A DNA stretch of 64,000 nucleotides from Amoebidium appalachense (taxonomy: Eukaryota; Ichthyosporea): contig CAVNZM010000002.1 in the NCBI GenBank assembly GCA_963693365.1, positions 16,802,001 to 16,866,000 on the forward strand, read 5' to 3'. Position 1 is the first letter of the stretch. Each line of letters opens with the position of its first letter. The notes beneath the pieces were generated by a model. That model made no database searches. It was not told where the DNA came from and worked only from the letters and a program-made list of their open reading frames with translations. The position numbers and the translations under genes are program-made. This document shows positions 12,028 through 62,024 of this stretch, one piece after another.

Positions 12028-13450
12028 CCACCACCACCACCACACAAACACACACACTCAAACTTGCACGGGCCAACTGCATGCCTCACCCAGTTAAGCA
12101 CACCCATGACGACCATGCCCACCACTTAAATACACACACCAACTATCCTACTCCTCCCCCCCCCCCCCCCCCCCCCCCCAACACCGCAACGATGTTATCC
12201 GTTGTGAATTTGTTCTTCGTACTGTGAAACAATCAAACCCCCCCCCCCCCCCCCCCCCCCCCCCACCACCACCACCACCACCACCCCCTTCTTCACCCAC
12301 TCCCCTCCTCGCCCTCCTTGCCTTATTTATGCCTGACCTTCCCACCCCCATCCCCGCCTCCCCCCTCCCACGCGCACTCACCACACACCCTTTCCCCCGG
12401 GGAACTAACTCACTTTCAGGTTATTTCAGGTAAACCGTTTCCTCCTTGCTCTGGTCTGCTCTCCCCTCCTGATCATCTCGACATTTCCTTCTAATTGCTC
12501 AAATTGTTTTTTGGAAACACTCCCCCCCCCCCCCCCCCCCTCCCCCCACCTCACCTCGGGCTGTCCTCCCTTTTCTTCTATTCCTTAACACACCCACATG
12601 CATACACGCTCACGCCTACACACCCACACAGGCTCAATCGCTCACTTGCACGGGCACACCCACACGCACACACACCTCGCACGGACTAACCAACACCGCA
12701 CACCACCACCGAACTATTTATAGTCGACTCTTACGTATGGTCCCCATACATTTGCCCTTGTTTTCAACCTGCACCCACACGTGCATTCACCAACATACCA
12801 CTAGGGCATAAGCGGCTAGCCGGACAGATTATGCAGGCACGCAAATGCTCCCAAAACACCGCATACACCCCACCATGGATGCTAGTGCCAACACCCCCAC
12901 ACCCACACCCACAACACACACCCTCTGCGGACACACGCACAGACACATCCCCTTCTCTTTTCTTTCTGCCTTTTGAGTATCATTACAACCCGAAGATTTG
13001 TTTCATACTGCTGTGAGTGTGTGTTTTTCAACACAACGCGATGGCTGCCCGGTATCGTCAATGGAATAGACAATGCTCTAGATATGGCCAAAAGGCACAA
13101 ATCCTATCCCCCCCCCCCCCCCCCCCCCCCCCCCACCCCCCCATCCGGTCCTCTCATTTCCCAGCGTGTGTGCAAACATTCCCATACACATAAATCAAAT
13201 ATGCAGACAAAGCCCAGAAGCTTGTCATATGATAAGGCACGTTCACAGTGCACGCCTACACACACATATCACACCGGCATGCATGCAAGAAAGTACCTGT
13301 AACACGTACGTACACTCTTGTTTGAACACTAGCCGTCTGTTATACACACAAGGACATCCACACCGTAACACTCGCACACACACGTGCCTGGCACACACGC
13401 ACACACACACGCATAATTATACCGGCACACAACACACACAGGTATACATG
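11723..13450. other. C-tract and CA-rich intergenic DNA
   Basis: C tracts occur at about 11985-12025, 12158-12179, 12238-12264, 12523-12540 and 13109-13133, with scattered CA-rich sequence. A degenerate dispersed-element 3' end lies just before the 12238 tract (GTTATCCGTT … CAATCAAA then C). No coding exon was recognised. Confidence 0.65.
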
Positions 13451-13677
13451 ATGGTGTAAGCGATACCGTTGCTTACAGCGTTGCTAGTACGTTTCCCGTT
13501 GCTTGCAGCCTTACTGGCGCCGTTGCTTTACCGTTGGGGTGTGTCCAATGATGACAGTAATGGTGAGTGCAATGCCGTTGGTTGGACTTAGGGTGTAGGC
13601 AACCCATGTCATGTGAAAGCAACGGTGTCACTTCCACCATTAATGGAGTAATTGATGGTAGCACTAGCAGCATTACT

Positions 13678-13774
<97 letters not shown>

Positions 13775-14099
13775 CCACCCACCCGTGCACCCACACTCCC
13801 ACACACAATTTTTACAGGCAAAATAATAGCACTTGCTTTATGATCGATTTGTATCATTTCCTGCAATAATTATAATTATCAATATCCCCGGTCCCCTAGA
13901 CCTGTATATGTTTTGTCGATGACTGACTTTCTAACATTTTTCATGTGTCATGAAGTGGCGTTTGTGAACCAAATGTGCACATGTTCAATGGCCGAGGTCA
14001 TAATGACTTTGCATTTGCGGCCATAATTTATTGAAATAGTATAAAACTTGTGCTGAAAAGCACATCTGCCGGCAGCAACAAAGCACGGCTAACAGCAAT
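13451..14099. repeat. Degenerate GTTGCTTAC-type repeat, C tract and (CA)n
   Basis: About 13455-13660 contains several degenerate copies of a short motif resembling CCGTTGCTTACA, also in inverted form. It is followed by a C tract (13680-13711), (CA)n (about 13715-13772) and about 280 bp of unique sequence. The same motif family recurs at 19395-19830. Confidence 0.55.
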
Positions 14100-16340
<2,241 letters not shown>

Positions 16341-16489
16341 GGTGTGTGTGCAAGTGTATGGCCTGTGCGTCTGCATGAACATCAGCATGAGCAGCGATGT
16401 GTTTTAATCCTGCAGGAACCCAAACCTTATTTAATACTATGTTATGCGAGCACGTGTGAGCATATCCATCTGAAACTTCCTTAAGCGGA

Positions 16490-16688
16490 AAAAGAAAAAG
16501 TGCTGGATACACACCTTCCTGCTCTGTCTGCTGCCCAGCAGGCGCCAGCCACGTGTGTCTCTGGTTGTGCAGTTTTCGGGTCGACCGAGCCACAATTTCC
16601 CTTCGCATAACGGGCAATAACATGGAGAACGCTCCATTCTGGGGCCTTTTGGTGGGCCAGAACCTTGTTCGTCTTGTAACCGCTTCAT
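16490..16688 (-). pseudogene. Possible zinc-finger fragment, frameshifted (transposase-like?)
   Basis: On the minus strand the translation 'RMERSPCYCPLCEGK' continues, after a one-base frame change, as 'REIVARSTRKLHNQRHTW'. Read together this makes a CxxC…HxxxH pattern like the N-terminal zinc fingers of some transposon proteins. The frame break and lack of further homology suggest a relic. It could also be chance, so confidence is low. Confidence 0.25.
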
Positions 16689-16699
16689 TCTCGCCGTGA

Positions 16700-17768
16700 A
16701 TTATACAGCTATGGACCTGGTACTGAGGTAGGAACAGCGCGGCTCCAGCACCATCGACGAAGAGTTCTCTTGAACGTTCGATTACGTAATTGCTTTCGCG
16801 TTAGTCTAGGGGTCGATGAGCAATGAGTTTAGGTGGAAAGCAAAGCTCATGAGTAAATACTGTTAGAGCAAACAGCATTGCTATTTACAATAAAAATTAT
16901 ACTATTAATTATTATATAGAAATTATTTTTTGAAGAACAAACCATTTGCCACAGCCAGCTGCCTAAGACATAATCACGCATCCCGATCATGATCATGATC
17001 ACGCGCGCATGCGCATGATGTCAGAAACCGTGAAATCAATGGTACAGCCTTGCTGTTCTTCTATTTAGATGTAATTACGGCCCGTACAAAATAGTAAAAC
17101 ATACCCCAAAAAGAGAAAGAGAGAGAAGAAGCTCCAGGCCCCTAAAGATCATCACCCATAAAAAAAAATTGCAAAAAAGCCAATAACATTACAACTTCGA
17201 AAGCACCGCCAGGAGGACCAATCACAAGCTAGCAGCCAGTGCCCGACTCCTTTGATTGGCTGACGTTTGTGGCCTGTGTGAAAGCAACGACCAGTACCAT
17301 CCGCAAAGCCCCCCTCCGCCTAAACCCTGTCTTGTATTGTTAACCGCACTACAAGTTGGAATATATATAAATAACGGATATAATTAAAAAATACTCTAAC
17401 GGTTTTGTGAGATTTCAGTTGAATAATTTAGATGTTATAGGTAAATCTGTAGCCGGTTGCGATCTGCAGCCGGCTATAATTTTTACATCCCATGGTAATT
17501 TCAAGCTTGCGTAAAGAGCCCCAGGCCGTTTGTTCGCGCCTGTTTGAGAAAAGTCCGTCGTTTTTGCTACACACGGTCAGTTTGTTTTGGCGGGCGTTCT
17601 TAGAACATGTGGTTGACATTTTAGTGTTTATGTTAGAGGCTGCATGCATATTTGCAAACCAACAAAATGGCGCACATAACACACATGCACCACGCCATAC
17701 TAGTTTGTGGAGAGCAACGTATACCAGCTGCGGTTGGCCATAGGCTCTACCGGTGCTGAAGGCTGCAC
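16700..17768. other. Intergenic, includes CCAAT motifs upstream of the orphan gene
   Basis: Complex AT-richer sequence with no recognised exon. CCAATCA (about 17219) and its inverse TGATTGGC (about 17253) lie ~520-550 bp upstream of the TATA box and may belong to the promoter of the 17922 gene. A GATCATGATCATGATCACG palindromic cluster occurs at about 16985-17003. Confidence 0.5.
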
Positions 17769-17776
17769 TATAAAAA
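17769..17776 (+). promoter_or_regulatory. TATA box
   Basis: TATAAAAA lies ~153 bp upstream of the ATG at 17922, which is right for a core promoter with a short 5' UTR. Confidence 0.6.
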
Positions 17777-17921
17777 GGTCCGTACAAGACGTAGTTATTC
17801 CACGCGGTCACAAAGGCTACTGTGTGACAAGGGTGTCCACGACTTTTCCTCTTGCAGCTACCCTCTGTCCTGTGTAGCGTTAGTGTGTCTTTTCCCAGCC
17901 GTCTAGACGTTGACCATCAAA

Positions 17922-19001
17922 ATGAGCACGTTCCAGAAGATCGTCCGTGAGGTGAGGGTTTCTTTTTTACACCGTGCCAAGGGTATGCAGAAACTTAAAG
18001 ATACGGTCATTCGGTTGCATAGGCCGCTGTAAACCCTACCTAGATTTTACGTTTTGTGTTTTGTCAGTCATCTCCCTTGCATGTACACGGTTGCCCCCCC
18101 TTCCCCCCTTTAATTTTTTGGTGTGTTTTGTTCACTTTGGAGGAAGTGTTGTGATGGAAGCGAATGGGTCCGTCATTCAGAAAGCCAATTGTGACACACC
18201 CGTTGACTGCAGGAGAACAACGCCTTGGCAGAGCGCATTGCCGAGATGGTCCAGGCTGCCGTTCAGACTGCTCTCTCAGCTCAGCTGCAGCAAGCTCCAG
18301 CTCCAGCACCAAAGATCCCTGCTAATGGCAAGACAAAGATCGAACTTCCTACGGTGAGTGGCTGGATGAGTCCTTTTATCATTGTACCAGTCTCTGAGCT
18401 ATAAATACAAGAGGGGTTACTGTCCCCCCCCCCTCCCCCACTTTTGAATGGAAATTCCTACTTTTATGACATGTTAAAAAATAGCCGTTCTGCTGCTGCT
18501 GTGCTCTATGGTCGCTGCTCCTCCGTGTTTGGGGTGCCTTGTGAATGGTAGCTATGCCATAAGTAAAAGCTTTGGCGTGCCTTCGATAGTGATGGAGACC
18601 GGTGAGCTTTGGTGTGTCTTTGAGTAGCCTGTTTTTCCGCGCTTTCCCTCTTTTAAAAACAGAGAGCTAACGCATCTATTTCTCAGGGCACCGTTAGCAA
18701 CGCCGTAAGAGCGCATCTTCAGGACATGGATCAGAATGTTCTCGACTTCACCTGGGGCAAGATGGACAAGGCAGACAAGGGTGTGTTTGTCGCTGCTGTG
18801 CGCAACCACATTTCTGCGCGGGGGCACTTGACTGGTGAAGCGGCCAGCATCACGGACAAGCAGCTGTCATCTTCCATCGGGGAAACGTTGCGTACCATGA
18901 GATGCCGTGCCAATAAGATGTCAGCGGAGGAGGAAGTGAAAGAGTATATGAAAATGTGTGGGATTGTTGTAGAGGCCGCTGCTGTAGAGGATGATGAATG
19001 A
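17922..19001 (+). CDS. 161-residue orphan protein, three exons
   Basis: Exons 17922-17951, 18213-18353 and 18687-19001 (TGA at 18999-19001) join in phase 0 at clean GT/AG sites (GAG|GTGAGG…GCAG|GAGAAC; ACG|GTGAGT…CTCAG|GGCACC). Exon 1 encodes only 10 residues (MSTFQKIVRE). Exon 2 begins with a probable coiled coil (residues ~11-37, Ala/Gln-rich) followed by a Pro/Ala/Lys linker. Exon 3 is a compact, mainly helical and charged domain ending in an acidic tail (VEDDE). There is no signal peptide or membrane segment, so a cytosolic or nuclear soluble protein is likely. A TATA box lies upstream and AATAAA downstream. I do not recognise the family. Coding status rests on splice consistency, promoter and polyadenylation signals and normal composition. 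Confidence 0.75.
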
Positions 19002-19228
19002 TTGCATGCATGTGTCTATCCTGTCTCTCTTTTTGGTTGCAGCGTCACGAAAAAATCTCTTGATACTTAACAGCTATAGCGTGTTGTTGAACACGAGGGG
19101 CACATGTGTTATACGTGTTTCTTAACACGGGTTTGGGATTGTGGTGCTGGTGTATCTGTATCATACAGTGGTGCTAGTGTGTATTTATTGAAGTGCATAC
19201 GTGCACAGTTGTACGGGTCTCTTCCGTG

Positions 19229-19234
19229 AATAAA
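19229..19234 (+). terminator. Polyadenylation signal AATAAA
   Basis: AATAAA lies 228 nt after the TGA of the orphan gene and is the first perfect hexamer downstream. Confidence 0.55.
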
Positions 19235-19310
19235 ACAAAAACGAAGTATGAAGTGTCTATCTAAAGTGAGCAGAACCCAGACGATGGGTGGGTGGGTGAA
19301 AAGCGGTCCG

Positions 19311-19351
<41 letters not shown>

Positions 19352-20135
19352 CGGTTCACCCCCACTCCTGCACTTGCACGTTGGTTCCTCCATTACTTTC
19401 ACCGGTCACTGTGCAGTGAAGGGTGTGTTTTATTGCGTTGCTGTCGGTGTAGCCGCTGCCGGTGATTACACACTTGAATGGACGTTACTTACACGTGGCT
19501 TGCTGCAGTGATTGCTTGTTACTTACAACGTTGCTCACCCATTGGATATGTATATTGTGGGTGTACAATCAACGTGTTGCTTAACAATCAAATGCGTTGC
19601 TTACACATTACCTTGCCCCGTTGATACAACGTTTACTGCGCTACTTGCACGTTTGATTACACGTATTGTCATCATCAGTGATTGCACCGTTGGTTACACG
19701 TTGCTGGGTCGCTGGCCAAACCAACGGCATTGCTCACACCGTTGTAAAGTCCGTTGATTGTACCAGTGCCCTAAGGGAAGAAGCAACGGTCGAATCAAAT
19801 GAGAAAGTAACGGTTGCTTACACCATCATGTATACCTGTGACAAGCACGCGCCTGGCACACACTTATACACGGCCAATGGATTGCAACGAGTTATAATTT
19901 AATGGTGTTAGTTGATTGGAGGGAAAGCTCGATGCTCCCCACTAGCAAGGCTGGGGCAGGTTCCCCGGGCTGAGTCTGCATAATTAGAAATAGTTAGGTT
20001 GATTAGTGGTGTGTTACTAAGCTAATGGCACTACGGCAATTCAACTAGGGTACACTCGGTGCTGAGTGGAAGACGGTAGCCCACATGCATATGAGGGTAA
20101 CCTTGGGGGGTGAAACGGGATAAAAATAAAAAAAA
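19235..20135. repeat. G tract and degenerate GTTGCTTACAC repeats
   Basis: A G tract (19312-19349) is followed by about 430 bp (19395-19830) with many degenerate copies of CGTTGCTTACAC-like units in both orientations, the same family as at 13455-13660. The rest, to 20135, is unique sequence with no exon. Confidence 0.5.
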
Positions 20136-21700
<1,565 letters not shown>

Positions 21701-21955
21701 CAAGTACTCGGGCGCCCGCGACAACATTGAATGGAACGTATCATTGCATACCAAGTCAAAAACCGGCGATCGCCGCCAGAACTAACCTTTTTTAGCTCGC
21801 TGCGCTCGCTACCATTGGATCGGAAAACACTATTCAATGATATGGTTTTGTGTCACTGGGTAGATATCGCAAAGTGTCTCAGTATTAGGAAAACCAAATA
21901 CCACACATTCCGCCGTTAAGTTTCAGCTCAGAGGGGGTGCAATCGGAGTTATTGG
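21701..21955 (+). other. Intergenic, no gene recognised
   Basis: Unique sequence; one 62-codon open frame without family resemblance. Confidence 0.5.
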
Positions 21956-22260
21956 CAGCCTAATGATTGGCTCGATTGTTAGCTCTTCCACCAATCACAA
22001 ATGCGCAATTTGACAAATAGCGCAAGCTAGATCTGCACATGGTTTAAGCCAATCATAAAGCTTGTGTGATCTTTTGCACTAGTTTAAAAAAGACGCTCGG
22101 ATTGTTTAAAGTTATAATTAATCCAATCGGCGCATCGACCAAAAGTCTGACGTCACATTCCATCCCTGAATTTAGGCAATCTGATTGGTTCGGCGGTTCG
22201 ACCGAAAGTCCCCTGGCCTAGCCGGCATTTGATTGGCTGCGCTGGAAAACGCAGTAAGCC
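21956..22260 (+). promoter_or_regulatory. CCAAT-box cluster with a palindromic CRE, upstream of RTEL1
   Basis: Six CCAATC/GATTGG motifs (about 21964, 21992, 22050, 22121, 22183 and 22227) and a perfect TGACGTCA (22148-22155) lie 0.6-0.9 kb before the RTEL1 start. In animals CCAAT is bound by NF-Y and TGACGTCA by CREB/ATF factors; use here is inferred. The element sits in non-repetitive DNA. Confidence 0.4.
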
Positions 22261-22835
22261 GTCGAATGTGGCTGGGCCTCCGGCAGTGTCCACGCAATAA
22301 AAAGTTTGAAACCCCGGCTACTACCGACAAGATTTCCGATGACTCCAGTTTTCTGGCCCCAAAATGTGTACCAATGGATGGGCAGGTAATCTAACTAAAT
22401 GTGGGTGATAAAGCTGTATTTTCTGGTTGGTTGAACTGAATTTTTGGCGGGAAAAGTGTGCCAGTGACAGCCAGCCGAGTCCTTGGTCGACGGTCCTTGC
22501 AACCTGGTCAAAGGCTTCAAGCAGTCAAGATTCTAAGAACATAAAGTGATAAGCATATGTATACCCTAGTCCATTCTGTTACTTGGTGGTTAAGCTTATT
22601 TCTCTAGGAATTATACCCATTTCATGTCCTCGTGAAGCCAGACCCAAAACCCTTATCTCTCTTGAGCTGAAGACATAAATTGTGGACCCCTGCTTCGACG
22701 AATGCCCTCACACTATTTCATTTCAACATAGGTGGGAAACAAACGAAAGGAAGTATGTATCATTACTCCGAAGGCACATAATCAGACTAAACCAAGCCGA
22801 ACACTATTTCGGTTGTTATCTCTTTTGCTGGAAAA

Positions 22836-45828
<22,993 letters not shown>

Positions 45829-46129
45829 CGGATTATCTTCCTGCCTGCCTCTTTAAATATGTATCATATCCACAACTGCCCTGGCCTTATATTAGTTAGA
45901 TCACGAAGGTCTTCTTGTGAGCATAGCAAATTTCAATATAAATGGCCGGCCCTTTGTAATGTATCAACAATTGGTAGCTGGTATTAATTATTATCACATT
46001 AGTAGGATGCTGTGTTTTGTTCAACCCTAATAAATACTGGGAGTGGATTTGGCATAATGCGTATGTGCATGTGTTCGTGCCTGTAATGTTTCGCGCATGC
46101 ATGATTTTTGGGTGTTTTTTTTTTTTTTT

Positions 46130-46180
<51 letters not shown>

Positions 46181-46974
46181 TCGCTCGAGACGCAGAAACC
46201 TTTTACGAAAGAAGATTTTGTGTGTAAGCAAATAATATGTGTACACGTGATTTGAACAGGCCTACAGAGCCTTGCATTTTTTAATGAACGTATGTATGAT
46301 AATTTATCGGCTTACTCCCATTGCTGAAACGGGTTTGCTACGGAGCAGACAACATGATGTGTTGTATAATAGTTGTGTAAAATATTGCGCTGTGCGTGAG
46401 GTTTAAATTTAAATGATAATTAAAGTGCTACCGGCCATCTGTCTGTGTCAAAGCGACCAGCACAAGAAATCATAATGTAAACACAGGTGTACATACCGTG
46501 CGCACGATGTATATGCATGTTCACAGTGTCACATGCATGCACATGCACCCATCAATGATACACCCATGTGTGCCTTAAAGTTATGCCGTGCTATGCCAGG
46601 CCCACCGCCCACTCGTGTGCCTGTGTGATTGCCTCATTTGTATGTGCACGTAGCACCTGTATACTTTCAGCAACTGAACCTGGGTCCATATTCGACCAGC
46701 AGATGTGAACGAGCAACGTACTGCGACCTCGATCAGCGCTCGTGCAGACGGCCTTGATCACTCGGATATATCGGATATATACATAAAGACTAATGGTGAC
46801 GTCACGCAGGGTGGACGCACCGTAGACAAGGCCCTGAAGAGTGATCATGATAAAGTGCCATTATGATATGCATTTTATTTCACTCTCTAGTTCTCACTCG
46901 ATGCTTCAATCATGTCTGTACACAAGGAATATGCCAGGCAAACCTCAGCCAGCTGAAGTCATTTAGTTTAACAG

Positions 46975-47055
<81 letters not shown>

Positions 47056-47583
47056 GGGGGAAAACAAAGACACTTGAGTAATCCAAACTAAAACATCTCG
47101 TTCTAGAAGGCACACTATGTGCAAACTGGGTTAAACACCATGTCGTGTTACACAGAGAATATTAGTGCCTGTGCTAGTCAACAATAAACAACTAACCTTA
47201 CCATAACCTAAGTCACACTGAGTCGCTTAAAGTTTTGAAAACATATGTAATGAAACAGTGAAAGACACTTGTATTGAAACCGAGTTTGATATTTGGCTCA
47301 AACCTCAGCGTTCGAGAGAAACACAGAAACCACAATTACTACGACTATGTTCAAACTTATAAAACTAAGTACGATCTCTCCCCCCCCCCCCCCCCCCCCC
47401 CCCCTCCCCCTCCCAAAAACACGCACGCACACGCGTGTGCATGCACACATACACACAAAAAAGAACAAAACCCCACCAGCCAGGAGGATAAGACAAGTAA
47501 ACATCAAAAAAACACTCCAACCTTAGCATGAATACACAGCTACATCTAAATGGGCATAAATCTCATACGTCACACGTCGGTGC
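45829..47583. other. Intergenic between convergent RTEL1 and TRAPPC8
   Basis: Holds both 3' UTRs. There is a T tract joined to a G tract (about 46118-46179), a C tract/(CA)4/A tract composite (about 46977-47048) and a C tract (about 47379-47404). A perfect TGACGTCA lies at 46797-46804. No additional coding exon was recognised. Confidence 0.6.
46029..46034 (+). terminator. Polyadenylation signal for RTEL1
   Basis: AATAAA lies 200 nt after the RTEL1 stop codon. Confidence 0.5.
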
Positions 47584-59059
<11,476 letters not shown>

Positions 59060-59378
59060 TTTGTGGTCTAATCTGCCCTTGGCGGGCACACAGGCACGTA
59101 ACGAAACCCTTTCAGACCAAGAAGCCCTAATGCGCTGATAACAAGAGGGCTATGATAACTCCGGGCCCTTGTAAGGCCGCTCCTAGGTATCCAGTGTGAA
59201 TAGCTAGTAGGGGGATAAATGACGTGATCTTGTCTCAAGGAAAGAGAGGAAAGCCTGGGAGAAAGGGAGAGAGAAAATAAACTCTTTAAAAAAAAAAAAA
59301 AAAAAAAAAACATGATCATGAAGTCCGCGGATCCGGCTGCACCCCAAATAAATTAGTCTATATATGCGCTACCTTTCG

Positions 59379-59386
59379 TGACGTCA
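59379..59386. promoter_or_regulatory. Palindromic CRE (TGACGTCA) upstream of TRAPPC8
   Basis: A perfect CREB/ATF-type octamer 320 bp upstream of the TRAPPC8 ATG. Function is inferred from the motif only. Confidence 0.35.
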
Positions 59387-59393
59387 CTCATCC

Positions 59394-59427
59394 CCCAAGG
59401 CCTCCTGTCAGAGTAGGAGGCCTTGGG
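59394..59427. other. Perfect 13-bp hairpin
   Basis: CCCAAGGCCTCCT, an 8-nt loop, then AGGAGGCCTTGGG: a GC-rich stem just beyond the CRE. It could be a terminator-like or protein-binding palindrome, or part of an inverted-repeat element. Confidence 0.6.
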
Positions 59428-59439
59428 ATCCCCACGACT

Positions 59440-59995
<556 letters not shown>

Positions 59996-60126
59996 TCTCT
60001 CACACTCACTTCGAGGCAGTTCTTCTTATGCATCCCAATAAATACCTTTTGTCGTAAAGAAAGGCTCTTTCTTTCATCGAAATGCTTCTTCTTTCATCCT
60101 GTTGTCAAAGCCCTCAAGGAGAAGTT

Positions 60127-60211
60127 GCCACGGATTTTTGTGTACCCGAGTGAATGGCCTCCTTGACTACAACGAGGCCATTCACTCGGGCACGGAAAAA
60201 GTCCGTTAGCT
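60127..60211. other. Long hairpin: 17-bp perfect stem, 12-nt loop, imperfect lower stem
   Basis: Arms 60145-60161 and 60174-60190 (CCCGAGTGAATGGCCTC and its complement) pair perfectly around a 12-nt loop. The flanks continue to pair with interruptions (ACGGA…TTTTT against AAAAA…TCCGT), giving arms of ~35 nt. The size resembles a small-RNA precursor, but an inverted duplication is equally possible. Confidence 0.6.
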
Positions 60212-61500
60212 GGGTCTTTTTGCCAACATATAACCGTGTGTTCCCTGGCTTCTCAATTTCTTGCCTTCTCAGCTTCGTTCTTTTTCTGGTATAACCCCGG
60301 CGGCTCCTTAATCGGCTCGAGTAAATCGCCACTTGTTGTCAAGTCAATAACTCAGTCCCTGACCCTCCTTTGTTTCGATCATAGCTATGCGGCTTTCCAG
60401 TAAAGCCCAAGCTGGAAAAACAAAGGCAGAGAGTGTCCATCAAAACGGTGTGCGCATGTATGCGCTGGTTCTGAGATACCATGCATACTCGAGCCATTCT
60501 ACGAAGGCTAAATCAGATAACACACTCATGACTGCTCGCACAAGTTTAGGAAACGTTTCAAACCTACTATTCGATGCATGGGAATGGCCAAACATATGGT
60601 TAGTGCCATGCACATCAAACGTCGCATACGCGCAAGCACACTGCAGTGTGGCACATATCATGCTAGCTATTGTCATTCAATCACACATGTACATGGCCGC
60701 GGACACAATAACGTGATGAACGCAAGCACGCGCATCATCGCGGCATCCTATCGAATTCGACGACGCACACGCCCACACCCACGAACAGTTATGCCAGCAG
60801 GGAGCCGTGCCCAAACTTTTTGTGCACGAAACGGACCGTGACGTCGCCATCATCACCCGGCAAACCCGTCGCTACTGATGCCAGCAACGATTCGCTAAGA
60901 CGGCACCACTCATGACATCATTGTGATATCATCAATCTGAGCTCAAAGCTAATATTCATACTTTGGCACGTAAATGCCACTATATTCCAGCTACTTATAA
61001 CACTTCATTATTATTCTTGTAGTATATTTTGTAATTGATTGTCAGCTATGGTATTTAGCTCCGAGCTGTTGTGAACCTCAAATGTCAGGACAAGTTTTAG
61101 ATGATCTATCAAGTTAGATCCGATTGGCTTAAAGCCATGCTACTGATTTTACTGCTTTTTGGTCTGGAATGCGTACATTTATCGTTCTTCGCGCATGATG
61201 ACAACCAAGGTGCGCTATCCTCGGTTTGGGTCGAACACTTCGGGGGGTTGAAAACATGAACTTTCATCAACGACTTTAAAGAATACTGAGAAGATGGAAA
61301 AGTAAAGTAAAAGAAGCAGAAGAATGTTTATAGCTATTTATTAGAGTTTTGAATGAAGGGAATAGTCTTTTCATCATTAATAGAGTTAGTTTTATGACAC
61401 CGGTGGTAGGGAAGCAGGTGCTGTAGCGTTAGGGCTGAAGTCGAAAAGAGGCTTACATACTACTTCTAAGCTGTTGCCCAGCTCTCGAAACGGATTGGTT
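60212..61500. other. Unique intergenic sequence, no gene recognised
   Basis: Non-repetitive DNA with several 60-110-codon frames in different phases. None has family resemblance or splice partners. Confidence 0.5.
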
Positions 61501-61501
61501 A

Positions 61502-61643
61502 ATAGGAAAGAATCTATTTTGCATCAGCGTCTGTCTTGGCGTTTGCGTTATAGCGTTGGTAAAGACCAGAAAATCGGAAAGAATCTACGTTGCATCAGCG
61601 TCTGTCTTGGCGTTTGCGTTATAGCGTTGGTAAAGGCGTAGCA
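61502..61643 (+). repeat. 71-bp direct tandem duplication upstream of the RBR gene
   Basis: Two copies of a unit containing TTGCATCAGCGTCTGTCTTG then GCGTTTGCGTTATAGCGTTG, offset by 71 bp, with only a few mismatches (TATTTTG versus TACGTTG). Confidence 0.85.
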
Positions 61644-62024
61644 CATTTGTTCGTGGGAGGTCGTGCTTTTACAGACACACACACTTCACCAGTCGGTATG
61701 ATAGACCCTTGCGGCACGACGAAGCAAAACGGCCGAAACAACAAAGGAAAAGGCAAACGTGCTTCTCGTTGCTAGCAAACAATTGCAGGCCTGCGCTTGT
61801 TCACTTGCCCAACCTCTCCAGCTAGGTGGGTGGTGTTCACTAGGTTTTTGGAACAGCGAGGTCTTGTTTACTTTCCAAAGCTAGCTGTTGGTCGTCAAGT
61901 GCAGCTCGCCGAGGCCAAACCCTTGAGGCTGCTGCATCCTGTGCACGCAAACTCTGACAGAAAATTGAACGATACCACTCGAAATTCTTAATTCAAATAC
62001 AGGCGGAGAACAGTGTTTGGAAAA

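Noticed and set aside
17428-17811. 127-codon minus-strand frame
   Set aside because: It overlaps the promoter/TATA region of the orphan gene, has no recognisable domain, and no partner exons.
59060-59089. N-terminal extension of TRAPPC8 from a GTG codon at 59089
   Set aside because: ATG at 59059 gives an N-terminus of family length; the extension is not homologous.
60387-60841. Overlapping frames of 78-109 codons on both strands
   Set aside because: No family resemblance, no splice context, and similar lengths in competing frames, as expected from non-coding DNA.
62013-62024. Upstream GTG start for the RBR protein
   Set aside because: Nuclear eukaryotic genes normally start at ATG, and ATG at 62025 is in the same frame 12 nt downstream.
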